Assembly: GCA_003567055.1 (NCBI GenBank)
Contig: PXAW01000254.1
Location: forward strand, 1-6,705
Source: Hyphomicrobiales bacterium
GTDB taxonomy: Bacteria; Pseudomonadota; Alphaproteobacteria; Rhizobiales; Beijerinckiaceae
Direction of reading: 5' to 3'
Length of the DNA stretch: 6,705 bases
The notes beneath the pieces were generated by a model. The model saw only the letters and a list, made by a program, of their open reading frames with translations. It did not search any database and was not told the DNA's origin. Position numbers and translations under genes: made by a program. Positions within the stretch are counted from its first letter, which is position 1. The number at the start of each line of letters is the position of its first letter. Positions 1 to 6,059 of the stretch are shown here, piece by piece.

Positions 1-1409
1 GCCGCGAGTCCCTTGAAAAGGAAGTTCTTCCCCGATTTGAAATCGTAATCGGGATCCTCCCAGGCGACCATCTTGCCCGGATTGAGCAGGCCCTGCGGGT
101 CGGCCTCGCGCTTGAAGGCGAGCTGGGTCTCGTCGGTCTGCTTCATGCCGCCCTCTTCGAGGGTGTAGCGATGCGGATTGAAGATCGGCGCGCCCATCTC
201 CTCGTGGATCGCCATGATCTCCTCCAGCCGCTCCTCGCTCGAGAAGCGCACCAGCGGCAGGCCGAAACAGGTGACCTTGCCGTCGAATTTCACGAATTCG
301 AGATGGGCCGGCAGTTCATCGCCGAAGCGCTCGTGAATGCGTTGCACCAGATCGACCTGGCCGGGGAAGGGGTAGAGCACCTGCAGATAGGTGATCGACG
401 GATCATCCCGCAAGGCCCGCAAGGTGGTGTGGTTCCACGACAATTCGAAGACGGGCGGCAGGCCCTTGAGATCCTCGGCGGGAAGCTGGTCGTTGCGAAA
501 CAGCACCTGCGCGCCGCGATAGCGCTGCACGAAACCCGTGAGCGGCGCCATCTGGAAATCGGCGACCATGATCAGCACCACATGCTGCGCGCGGGGGATG
601 AACTTTCTGTGGCGCTTGAAATGATCATGCGCGATCGGCGCGGCGACGACGCCGAGCTCCTTGATCAGGAGCCCGTCCTGCTCGCCCAGATCATTGGCGA
701 ATTGCGTTGCCGCGCGCAGATCCTCGAACCCGACGATCACGTCGACCCAGTCATAGGCCGGCGTCAGCGGCATCTCGACCTCGGTGATGATGCCGTTGGT
801 GCCATAGGCGTGCGAGACTTTATGGATATCATCGCCGGTGAATTCGAGGATGCGCGGGCTCGCCTCCATCGTCGCCACCTTGAGGCGGATGATGTTGCCG
901 GTATCGCGCAGGCCGCCCCAGCGGATCGAGCCGATCCCGCCGGAGCCGCCGGCGATGAAGCCGCCGATCGAGGCGGTGTGGTAGGTGGAGGGGTGCAGCC
1001 GGATCTCCTGACGCGAATGGCTGCGCGTCTCCTTGTCGAGGGCGGCGACGACGGTGCCGGGCTCGGCCACGACCCGGCCATGGCCGATCTCGCGCACGGC
1101 GTTGAATTGCGACAGATCCAGAAGGATGCCGCCGGAAAGCGGCATGGCCTGGCCGTAATTGCCGGTACCGGTGCCCCGTGGCGTCACCGGAATCGCATGT
1201 TCATGCGCCGCCGCGAGCACCTGGACGACCTGCGCCTCGCTTTGCGGCGCGACCACGATATCGGCGGTCACCGCGTCGAGCTGGCGCTTGAGCGTGGGGG
1301 AATACCAGAAGAAATCCCGGCTCTTCTGGCGCACCAGAGCGGGATTTTCCTCGATTTTCACGCCGTCGATGCGCTTCTTGAAGGCTTCGATATCGTAGCG
1401 CGCGCTCAT
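1..1409 (-). CDS. FAD-dependent oxidase/dehydrogenase, GlcD/VAO (PCMH) type; 3' end beyond window
   Basis: The reading frame is open from an ATG at 1409 to the left edge (469 codons, no stop seen). Residues about 48-215 form an FAD-binding PCMH domain: a PRGTGTGNYGQ loop (about 77-87), a GGILLDLS strand (93-100), and a glycine-rich stretch IGGFIAGGSGGIGSIRWGG (148-166), all typical of the GlcD / D-lactate dehydrogenase / vanillyl-alcohol oxidase superfamily. The C-terminal FAD-oxidase domain ends with DPQGLLNPGKM (437-447), which normally lies close to the end of such proteins, so only a few residues are probably missing. There is no signal peptide, so it is probably cytoplasmic. It is the last visible gene of the leftward operon, 60 bp after the deaminase stop. 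The family oxidises hydroxy acids, alcohols, phenols or amines using FAD; the substrate here is unknown, and oxidation of a product of the deaminase is inference. An in-frame ATG at 1424 (adding MEGSA) is also preceded by GGAAGGA, so the start is uncertain by five residues. Confidence 0.88.
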   Translation of the reverse strand, partial: MSARYDIEAFKKRIDGVKIEENPALVRQKSRDFFWYSPTLKRQLDAVTADIVVAPQSEAQVVQVLAAAHEHAIPVTPRGTGTGNYGQAMPLSGGILLDLSQFNAVREIGHGRVVAEPGTVVAALDKETRSHSRQEIRLHPSTYHTASIGGFIAGGSGGIGSIRWGGLRDTGNIIRLKVATMEASPRILEFTGDDIHKVSHAYGTNGIITEVEMPLTPAYDWVDVIVGFEDLRAATQFANDLGEQDGLLIKELGVVAAPIAHDHFKRHRKFIPRAQHVVLIMVADFQMAPLTGFVQRYRGAQVLFRNDQLPAEDLKGLPPVFELSWNHTTLRALRDDPSITYLQVLYPFPGQVDLVQRIHERFGDELPAHLEFVKFDGKVTCFGLPLVRFSSEERLEEIMAIHEEMGAPIFNPHRYTLEEGGMKQTDETQLAFKREADPQGLLNPGKMVAWEDPDYDFKSGKNFLFKGLA

Positions 1410-1444
1410 GGCCGATCCTTCCATATGGCCGATCCTTCCATCAT
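1406..1444 (-). CDS. Possible 12-codon leader ORF upstream of the oxidase gene
   Basis: ATG ATG at 1444/1441 reads MMEGSAIWKDRP and stops at TGA (1408-1406). That stop overlaps the oxidase start at 1409 as ATGA. It is preceded by a purine-rich AAGGGA (1449-1454), four bases from the first ATG. Its first codons resemble the residues MEGSA that an in-frame start at 1424 would add to the oxidase. The likely explanation is that it is the original oxidase start, thrown out of frame by the 17-bp tandem duplication, now acting at most as a translational-coupling minicistron. Translation is not shown. Confidence 0.3.
   Translation of the reverse strand: MMEGSAIWKDRP
1408..1441 (-). repeat. 17-bp perfect tandem duplication of the RBS/start region of the oxidase gene
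   Basis: The plus-strand unit atggccgatccttccat occurs twice back to back, at 1408-1424 and 1425-1441. On the coding (minus) strand each unit carries GGAAGGA followed by an ATG, so two Shine-Dalgarno/start modules stand in series before the FAD oxidase. Because 17 is not a multiple of three, the upstream ATG (1441) is out of frame with the oxidase, while ATG 1424 and ATG 1409 are in frame. Confidence 0.85.
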
Positions 1445-1469
1445 GGGTCCCTTTCCGCTGTCGTCGCCT

Positions 1470-2831
1470 TCAGGCGATCATGTCGAGTTCGTCGTATGGG
1501 GGCGGTGTCGTCGAGATCGGACGCCCGCCCAGAAGCACCATGCGGTCGCCCCGGGGGCGCGAGAGCAATTCGTTCATGGAACGCGCGCGCAGGATCAGGA
1601 GATCGGCCGGATCGCCGCTCTCGATGCGCCCGGCCCGGTCGAGATTCATGATCGTCGCCGGCGTGCCCGCAATGGCGCGCAGCCAGTCGCCCTCGCCGTG
1701 ATCGAGATGGGCGATGCGGGTGGCTTCGCAAAACACCTCGATCAGATCGAGATCACCATAGGCATAGAACGGATCGCGGGTGTTGTCGGAGGCAAACATC
1801 ACCGGGATGCCCGCCGTCCTGAATTCCTGCACCGGCGCCACCCCGCGCCAGCGCGGTGTCCGCCCGGAGGCGCGATCCTGGAGATACATGTTGCACATGG
1901 GCAGGCTGACGAGAGAAATCGCCGCCCGGGCGAGCTTGTCGATCACCCGGTCGAGATCGCCCTCCTCCATCAGCGAGGCCGAGCAGCAATGCCCGCACAG
2001 GATCCGGTTGGGGAAGCGATGGCGGATCGCGGCATCGGCGACGCGCTCCAGCGTCCGCGCATGGTGCGAATCGCTCTCATCCACATGCAGGTCGAGATCG
2101 AGCCCGTGCCGGATCGCAGCCGCAAACAGCTTGTCGAGGGCGGCATCGGTGCGCGCATCGGGGGCGTGGCCGGCGAAGGTGACGCCCCCGAGCTGGCCCT
2201 CGTAGCGCGCCGTGGTCTCGACCACCTGCGCGAATTCTTCCTCGTTTTCCAGAATATCGTCGAGCAGGAAGAGCGACGTGGCCTGGAGCGTGATCACGTC
2301 GCGCCAGGTCTCGCGCAGCTCCGCGAAGACCGGCCAGGAGATCGCCGTCTGCTTGCCGATGGAATCGAGATGGGTGCGGATCGCGCCGGTGCCGTGGGCG
2401 AGCGCGCAGCGCAGGCCGAAATCCATGCGCCGGGCCAGATCCTGCGCATCCCAATTGGCCTCGCGGTCGCGCTGGGCCGTGTCGAGCGCGCCGGGGAAAG
2501 TGCCGTCTGGATTGGGGGCGCGGTTCCAGATGAAGCCCTTGTCGAGATGGGTGTGGATATCGACGAGGCGCGGCATCACCAGCGCCCCGCGCGTATCGAT
2601 CACCGGCAGATCGGATTCGTGCGCACTCGTGCCCGAGGGTGTCACGCCGAGGATGCGGCCATGCCGGATCACCAGGTCGACATGGCACAGCCCGGCAGCA
2701 TCCGGCTTCACGCCTCCCGCCGAGAGCATGCAATGGGGCACGCGCGCATTGTCGAGGCGGTAATCGCCCGAAGCGGGGATCGGCAGGAAGCCCGTTGCGT
2801 GATCATGCGCGTTCCTGTCATCGGCGGCCAT
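1470..2831 (-). CDS. Cytosine-deaminase-like amidohydrolase (CodA/AtzC-type, metal-dependent)
   Basis: This 453-residue protein of the amidohydrolase superfamily is predicted to hydrolyse an amino or alkylamino substituent of a heterocycle, releasing ammonia or an amine, in the cytoplasm. The metal site is complete: HTH within DIHTHLDK (H93, H95), HVDESD (H249, E252), CGHCCS (H281) and ASDN (D349). The H249-H281 spacing of 32 equals that of H214-H246 in E. coli CodA, and H281-D349 (68) is close to CodA's 67. The usual short N-terminal beta-sandwich segment (VDLVIRHGRILGV, about 51-63) and a C-terminal one (GDPADLLIL, 407-415) are present. The start at 2831 is chosen because GGGAGGA lies five bases upstream; the open frame further upstream overlaps the permease gene. 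It follows the permease by 29 bp. The cytosine deaminase assignment is to the family only: creatinine deaminase, isoguanine deaminase, AtzC-like aminohydrolase or a new activity all remain possible. Confidence 0.9.
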   Translation of the reverse strand: MAADDRNAHDHATGFLPIPASGDYRLDNARVPHCMLSAGGVKPDAAGLCHVDLVIRHGRILGVTPSGTSAHESDLPVIDTRGALVMPRLVDIHTHLDKGFIWNRAPNPDGTFPGALDTAQRDREANWDAQDLARRMDFGLRCALAHGTGAIRTHLDSIGKQTAISWPVFAELRETWRDVITLQATSLFLLDDILENEEEFAQVVETTARYEGQLGGVTFAGHAPDARTDAALDKLFAAAIRHGLDLDLHVDESDSHHARTLERVADAAIRHRFPNRILCGHCCSASLMEEGDLDRVIDKLARAAISLVSLPMCNMYLQDRASGRTPRWRGVAPVQEFRTAGIPVMFASDNTRDPFYAYGDLDLIEVFCEATRIAHLDHGEGDWLRAIAGTPATIMNLDRAGRIESGDPADLLILRARSMNELLSRPRGDRMVLLGGRPISTTPPPYDELDMIA

Positions 2832-2860
2832 GCCCGTCCTCCCGCATGCGGCGTGGTTTT
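2832..2860 (-). promoter_or_regulatory. Short intergenic spacer with strong Shine-Dalgarno for the deaminase gene
   Basis: The 29-bp gap between the permease stop (TAG, 2863-2861) and the deaminase ATG contains GGGAGGA on the minus strand, five bases before the ATG. There is room for a ribosome-binding site but not for a separate promoter, supporting one transcript. Confidence 0.6.
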
Positions 2861-3790
2861 CTATTTCTCCTGCGATATCGCGCTTTCGTGCCAGCGCCGC
2901 AAGAGCATATGCGAGAAGGCGGACATGGCGAGGAAGATGATCACGCCGGTGACCGACAACAGCACCAGTGCCGCGAACAGGCGCGGAATGTTGAGCCGGA
3001 ACTGGCTCTCGATGATGCGATAGGCAAGCCCGGACCCGGCTCCGGCAGAGCCGGCCGCGATTTCGGCGACGACCGCGCCGATCAGGGCGAGCCCGCCGGC
3101 GATCTTCAGGCCGCCGAGAAAATACGGCAGCGCGGCGGGGCCGCGCAGATAGTACAGCGCCTTCACCCGCGCAATGAAGCTTCCCAGCCAGCGCGGCGCC
3201 CATTTCGGGCGCGCCGAACCGTAGAGATCGAACAGTTCGAGCAGGTTGCGATCGACCGATTGCAGGCCGAGCGTGGTGTTCGACAGGATCGGGAAGAAGG
3301 CCACGATCCAGGCGCAGGTGAGCACGGCCGTCTCCTGCGGCAGGTAGATCAGCAGCAGCGGCGCGATGGCGACGACCGGCGTGACCTGGAGCACCACCGC
3401 GTAAGGATAGAGCGAATACTCGATCGCCCGCGACAGTGACAGCAGCACCGCAAGCCCGACGCCGCCCATGATCGCGAGCGACAGCCCGAGAAAGGTCGTC
3501 TTCAGCGTCTGCAACAGCGAACCGAAAAGCAAAGGCCAGTCGGCGATCATCGTCTCCATGATGCGGCTCGGCGCCGGCAAAATGTAATGCGGCACGCCGG
3601 CCACGCGCACATAGGTCTCCCAGCTCCAGACCACGATGGCGAACAGCGCCAGCGGCAGACCGATGCGCAGGGCGAGGGTGAAATCGCGCCCGCGCCGGGG
3701 CGCATCATCGGAGGTCGTCAGCGCGAGGGTGGCGCTGTCGGCAGGGTGTGTGGCCGGATCGGCGGCGGGATTGCGCGTCTGCACGTTCAT
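2861..3790 (-). CDS. ABC transporter permease, SsuC/TauC/ThiX-like, with an enlarged EAA loop
   Basis: A 309-residue inner-membrane permease (BPD_transp_1 family) with about six hydrophobic spans near residues 41-57, 94-118, 129-149, 153-172, 225-247 and 269-291, after a polar cytoplasmic N-terminal tail of about 38 residues. HYILPAPSRIMETM (68-81) and the core FFPILSNTTLGL (165-176) are typical of importers paired with THI5/SsuA-type binding proteins. The EAA loop that contacts the ATPase is recognisable (LLELFDLYG, 183-191, to PAALPYFLGG, 218-227) but appears to hold about 14 extra residues (PKWAPRWLGSFIARVK, 195-210). It also has RGPAALP where RLPAALP is usual. The ATG at 3790 is preferred because GAGG lies about seven bases upstream. 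A GTG at 3802 in the same frame overlaps the ATPase stop as GTGA and would add MRAA. Tight packing with the ATPase gene implies translational coupling. Confidence 0.88.
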   Translation of the reverse strand: MNVQTRNPAADPATHPADSATLALTTSDDAPRRGRDFTLALRIGLPLALFAIVVWSWETYVRVAGVPHYILPAPSRIMETMIADWPLLFGSLLQTLKTTFLGLSLAIMGGVGLAVLLSLSRAIEYSLYPYAVVLQVTPVVAIAPLLLIYLPQETAVLTCAWIVAFFPILSNTTLGLQSVDRNLLELFDLYGSARPKWAPRWLGSFIARVKALYYLRGPAALPYFLGGLKIAGGLALIGAVVAEIAAGSAGAGSGLAYRIIESQFRLNIPRLFAALVLLSVTGVIIFLAMSAFSHMLLRRWHESAISQEK

Positions 3791-3798
3791 TGCGGCCC

Positions 3799-4653
3799 TC
3801 ACAGATGCTCGTCATAGCCCATGGCCCCGTGCAGGGCCTCGCTCGCGGCGCGGCAATAATCGCCATAGGCGGGCGTGGTGCGGAAATCCCGGTCGCGCGG
3901 GCGGGGCGCATCGACATCGATTTCGGCGATGATGCGCCCGGGCCGCGCCGCCATCACCACGATCCGGCTCGACAGATAGACGCTCTCGAAGACCGAATGC
4001 GTCACGAAGACGATGGTGCAGCCGAATTCCTCTTGCAGGCGCAGGATGTCGTCATTGAGCTTGAAGCGGGTGATCTCGTCGAGCGCGGCGAAGGGCTCGT
4101 CCATCAGGAGGAGCCTGGGGCGCAGCGACAGCGCCCGGGCGATGGAGACGCGCATCTTCATGCCGCCCGACAATTCGCGCGGATAGCTCTTCGCGAATTG
4201 CTCGAGCCCCACCAGCGAGAGGCAGGAATCGATCGCCTGCGATGCCGCCCTGCGCGAGACCCCGCGCAGGCGAAGCGGCAGATAGACATTGTCGGCGACA
4301 TTGGCCCAGGGCATCAGCGTCGGTTCCTGGAAGACGAAACCGATATCACGCTGATGCGCCTCGGCATCACCGCCACCGGCCCAGCCGATCGCGCCGCGAG
4401 AAGCCGGGATCAGGCCGGCGAGAATGCGCAAAGCGGTCGATTTGCCGCAGCCCGAGGGGCCGAGCAGGGAGACGAATTCGCCCTCGCGAATGCTCAGATC
4501 GAGCCCCGACAGCGCCACCGTGCCGTTTTGAAAGACCTTGCCGATCCCTTCCAGCGCGACCAGCGGGGCGCCGGAACGCGGCGCGGAGCCGGAATCCGAG
4601 GAAGCCCGGGCAACGGGTGTCGATGCCGGGGAGGGGGCGGTTTGCGCAGTCAT
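3799..4653 (-). CDS. ABC transporter ATP-binding protein, SsuB/TauB/ThiZ-like
   Basis: A 284-residue ATPase energising the importer at the cytoplasmic face of the membrane. All nucleotide-binding elements are present: Walker A GPSGCGKST (65-73), Q-loop VFQEP (Q109), signature LSGGM (161-165), Walker B LLLMDEP with catalytic E186 (181-187), D-loop ALDE (190-193) and switch H219 (VTHS). The LSGGMKMRVSIARAL block (161-175) matches the nitrate/sulfonate/pyrimidine importer group. Residues 1-30 form an Ala/Ser/Pro/Thr-rich, probably disordered extension before the domain, slightly longer than usual. The ATG at 4653 lacks a strong Shine-Dalgarno; no later Met precedes the domain, so this start is the simplest choice. 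The stop (TGA, 3801-3799) abuts the permease start. The gene lies 192 bp downstream of the binding-protein gene, an unusually long gap for this operon. Confidence 0.93.
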   Translation of the reverse strand: MTAQTAPSPASTPVARASSDSGSAPRSGAPLVALEGIGKVFQNGTVALSGLDLSIREGEFVSLLGPSGCGKSTALRILAGLIPASRGAIGWAGGGDAEAHQRDIGFVFQEPTLMPWANVADNVYLPLRLRGVSRRAASQAIDSCLSLVGLEQFAKSYPRELSGGMKMRVSIARALSLRPRLLLMDEPFAALDEITRFKLNDDILRLQEEFGCTIVFVTHSVFESVYLSSRIVVMAARPGRIIAEIDVDAPRPRDRDFRTTPAYGDYCRAASEALHGAMGYDEHL

Positions 4654-4702
4654 GCCATCGCCAATCTCGCCGGACCGGCAATGCCGGCGCGGCGCGGTTT
4701 CG

Positions 4703-4720
4703 AGAGCGGCGGACCGCTCT
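4703..4720 (-). other. Hairpin in the leader of the ATPase gene
   Basis: AGAGCGG (4703-4709) and CCGCTCT (4714-4720) form a perfect GC-rich 7-bp stem with a 4-base loop. On the minus strand no T-run follows, so it is not a typical intrinsic terminator for the operon. It lies about 50 bases upstream of the ATPase ATG. Confidence 0.4.
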
Positions 4721-4774
4721 TTCGGTTGTCCGTGTGGCAGGCTTAGCGGATCGCGTTGCGCCTGTCCAAGCTGA

Positions 4775-4788
4775 TGATCAATTGATCA
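4775..4788. promoter_or_regulatory. 14-bp perfect palindrome, candidate operator
   Basis: TGATCAATTGATCA is its own reverse complement and is AT-rich in a GC-rich background. This is the character of a dimeric regulator's binding site (for example GntR-, LacI- or MarR-type), but no specific regulator can be named. It sits about 120 bp before the ATPase start and a few bases upstream of the weak TTGGAC element. A 5-bp RNA stem with an AATT loop is the alternative reading. Confidence 0.4.
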
Positions 4789-4802
4789 CCGCGGAGGGTG
4801 AG

Positions 4803-4827
4803 GGATGCCGGAACCAATCCGGCATCC
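4803..4827 (-). terminator. Strong hairpin after the binding-protein gene (attenuator or 3'-stabilising element)
   Basis: GGATGCCGGA (4803-4812) and TCCGGCATCC (4818-4827) pair perfectly over 10 bp around a 5-base ACCAA loop (plus-strand reading). It lies 18 bases downstream of the binding-protein stop. The minus-strand sequence after it is not T-rich, so complete intrinsic termination is unlikely. Such hairpins commonly protect the upstream binding-protein mRNA and reduce read-through into transporter genes; that role is inferred here. Confidence 0.55.
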
Positions 4828-4845
4828 GGTGACGGGCGTGCCGCC

Positions 4846-5862
4846 TCAGGGCCGCAGCTCCAGGCCGACGCCGTTATTGGTGAATTCCAGCGTATAGGCC
4901 TGGCGGAAATCGAGATCGGCCTCGAACAGGCCGGCCTCGACCATTTGCTCGAAGAAGGCCTCGATCCGTTCATCCGTCATGGCGCCGATGCCCAGTTCGA
5001 GGGCATCCCCCGAATCGACGATCTCGTATTCCTTCAGCTTCTCGATGGAATAGGCGATCTTCTCCATGCTCATTTCCGGATTGTCGCGCATGATCATCTC
5101 GTTGGCGGCAGCGTTGTCGCCATAGAGATAGTTGTACCAGCCGATCGCGGAGCCATCGACGAAGCATTGCACGATATCGGGGCGCTCCTCGACCAGTTCG
5201 CGACGGGTCTCGATCGTCGTCGCATAGGTGGCAAAGCCCTGGTCGGCCAGAAGGAAGACGTTGGGCGTGAAGCCGGCTTCCGATTCGACGGCGAAGGGTT
5301 CGGACGTCAGATAGCCCTGCTGCACGGCGCGCGGATTGGCGATGAAGGGGGCCGGGTTGAAGGTGTAGGGGCGCACATTGTCCTCGCGGAAGCCATGTGC
5401 GACCATCAGCCACTGGTAATAGGTGGCAAAGCCTTCCGCCCCGATCAGCAGCTGGTCGGCATCGGGCAGGTCGGCGAAATCATCGAGCCCCTGGCCGGGA
5501 TGCGACATCAGGATCTGCGGATCCTTCTGGAAGCTCGCGGCGACGACGATGGTGGGAATCTCCTCGCGGATGGCCGAGAAGGCCTGGATCAGGTTGCCGC
5601 CCATATAGAAATCGATCCGGCCCACCGGCAGCAGCATGCGGTTATTGGCCTGCGGACCGCCGGGGACGATCTCGACATCGAGCCCGCAGGCGGCATAGGT
5701 GCCGTCGACCACGGCCTGATAATAGCCGCCATGCTCGGCCTGGGCGACCCAGTTGGTGCCGAATCGCACCTGTTCGAGATCCTGCGCAGCCGCGCTGAAC
5801 GCCGTCGCGGCCAGCATGGAGGCGGCGATCGCCGCACGAGAAACAAGCGTCATGACCATCAT
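4846..5862 (-). CDS. Periplasmic ABC substrate-binding protein, NMT1/THI5-like (SsuA/ThiY group)
   Basis: A 338-residue precursor beginning with a classical signal peptide: basic residue R9, hydrophobic core 10-23, and an AFSAAAQ cleavage region around 26/27, with no lipobox cysteine, so it should be free in the periplasm. The mature start VRFGTNWVAQAEHGGYYQA (about 32-50) and YMGGN (86-90) match the THI5/NMT1 family, whose members bind thiamine-precursor pyrimidines and related aromatic or heterocyclic compounds. The length is normal. It would capture the substrate and deliver it to the adjacent permease/ATPase pair. The start at 5862 has AGG five bases upstream; ATGs at 5859 and 5853 are alternatives that keep the signal peptide intact. 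It is the first gene of the leftward operon and is preceded by a sigma-54-type promoter. The ligand is not deducible: formylaminopyrimidine, cytosine-like or other N-heterocycles are all compatible. Confidence 0.92.
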   Translation of the reverse strand: MMVMTLVSRAAIAASMLAATAFSAAAQDLEQVRFGTNWVAQAEHGGYYQAVVDGTYAACGLDVEIVPGGPQANNRMLLPVGRIDFYMGGNLIQAFSAIREEIPTIVVAASFQKDPQILMSHPGQGLDDFADLPDADQLLIGAEGFATYYQWLMVAHGFREDNVRPYTFNPAPFIANPRAVQQGYLTSEPFAVESEAGFTPNVFLLADQGFATYATTIETRRELVEERPDIVQCFVDGSAIGWYNYLYGDNAAANEMIMRDNPEMSMEKIAYSIEKLKEYEIVDSGDALELGIGAMTDERIEAFFEQMVEAGLFEADLDFRQAYTLEFTNNGVGLELRP

Positions 5863-5925
5863 CCCTGCCTAGAAATTGAGCAGCCGCTTCCGCAGCCACC
5901 TTGGTGTTGCAAGCCGGGCTTCCGC

Positions 5926-5943
5926 TGGCAAGCCCCGTGCCGT
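5926..5943 (-). promoter_or_regulatory. Candidate sigma-54 (RpoN) -24/-12 promoter for the leftward operon
   Basis: The minus strand reads CGGCACG-GGGC-TTGC. The sigma-54 consensus is TGGCACG-N4-TTGC, so ten of the eleven defined bases match. The invariant GG (5941-5940) and GC (5929-5928) are separated by exactly ten bases, as required. Transcription would start near 5916, giving a leader of about 54 bases before the binding-protein ATG. Sigma-54 with an activator such as NtrC commonly drives nitrogen-scavenging operons. I did not recognise an NtrC or other enhancer site upstream. Confidence 0.6.
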
Positions 5944-6022
5944 TTTCCTGCGGCACTCATCCCCGCATTTTCGCACCCGCCTTCGCGCGCCGATTTCCCT
6001 TGTGCGGCGACGGCACGGGGCT
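5931..6022. repeat. 13-bp perfect inverted repeat in the divergent promoter region
   Basis: AGCCCCGTGCCGT (5931-5943) and its exact reverse complement ACGGCACGGGGCT (6010-6022) flank a 66-bp spacer. The left arm covers most of the sigma-54-like element of the binding-protein gene; the right arm lies 37 bases before the RidA-like ATG. A third copy of the inner half-site, CGGCAC at 5951-5956, pairs with GTGCCG at 5937-5942 across 8 bases. The arms may be paired promoter elements or binding sites of one regulator. Confidence 0.7.
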
Positions 6023-6027
6023 ATGTT
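6000..6027 (+). promoter_or_regulatory. Weak sigma-70-like promoter candidate for the RidA-like gene
   Basis: TTGTGC (6000-6005) and TATGTT (6022-6027) are separated by 16 bases; each is a partial match to TTGACA and TATAAT. The right arm of the 13-bp inverted repeat lies between them, where a bound protein would block transcription. Reading the same place as a sigma-54 element gives a -24 GG (6012-6013) but TG instead of GC at -12, so it would be defective. Confidence 0.3.
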
Positions 6028-6059
6028 TCCCTCATACGCAGCCGATTGGAAAGTGCGCA

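Larger units (their letters stand above)
4654..4845. other. 192-bp spacer between binding-protein and ATPase genes, rich in inverted repeats
   Basis: No gene is apparent. It holds, from right to left in transcription order, a perfect 10-bp stem hairpin (4803-4827), a 14-bp palindrome (4775-4788), a 7-bp stem with 4-base loop (4703-4709 with 4714-4720), and a small dyad CCGGC-AAT-GCCGG (4675-4687) just before the ATPase start. On the minus strand TTGGAC (4771-4766) followed 16 bases later by GCTAAG is a weak sigma-70-like candidate. The layout suggests transcript processing, attenuation or a secondary promoter that lowers expression of the downstream genes relative to the binding protein; this is inference. 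Confidence 0.45.

Noticed and set aside
1464..1477. Hairpin TCGCC-TTCA-GGCGA over the deaminase stop codon as a terminator
   Set aside because: The stem is only 5 bp, lacks a T-run, and sits within the operon 55 bp before the oxidase start. It is probably incidental.
171..3023. A 950-codon open frame on the plus strand
   Set aside because: It lies antisense to the oxidase, deaminase and permease genes and crosses their boundaries. Its translation is rich in Arg, His, Asp and Gly without recognisable motifs, as expected for the complement of GC-rich codons.
2832..3203. An N-terminal extension of about 124 residues on the deaminase (open frame up to 3203)
   Set aside because: The extension overlaps the permease coding sequence in another frame and has no family similarity. 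The ATG at 2831 has a strong Shine-Dalgarno and gives a normal length.
5917..5935. Hairpin of GGGCTT and AAGCCC in the leader of the binding-protein gene as a riboswitch
   Set aside because: The short stem is not part of any aptamer fold I recognise. No THI-box-like conserved core (for example CTGAGA) is seen despite the thiamine-pyrimidine-related transporter family.
5901..6059. A 53-residue N-terminal extension of the RidA-like protein from an ATG at 5901
   Set aside because: The family is a single domain of about 130 residues beginning at 6060. The extension would cover the divergent promoter elements and has no recognisable sequence.
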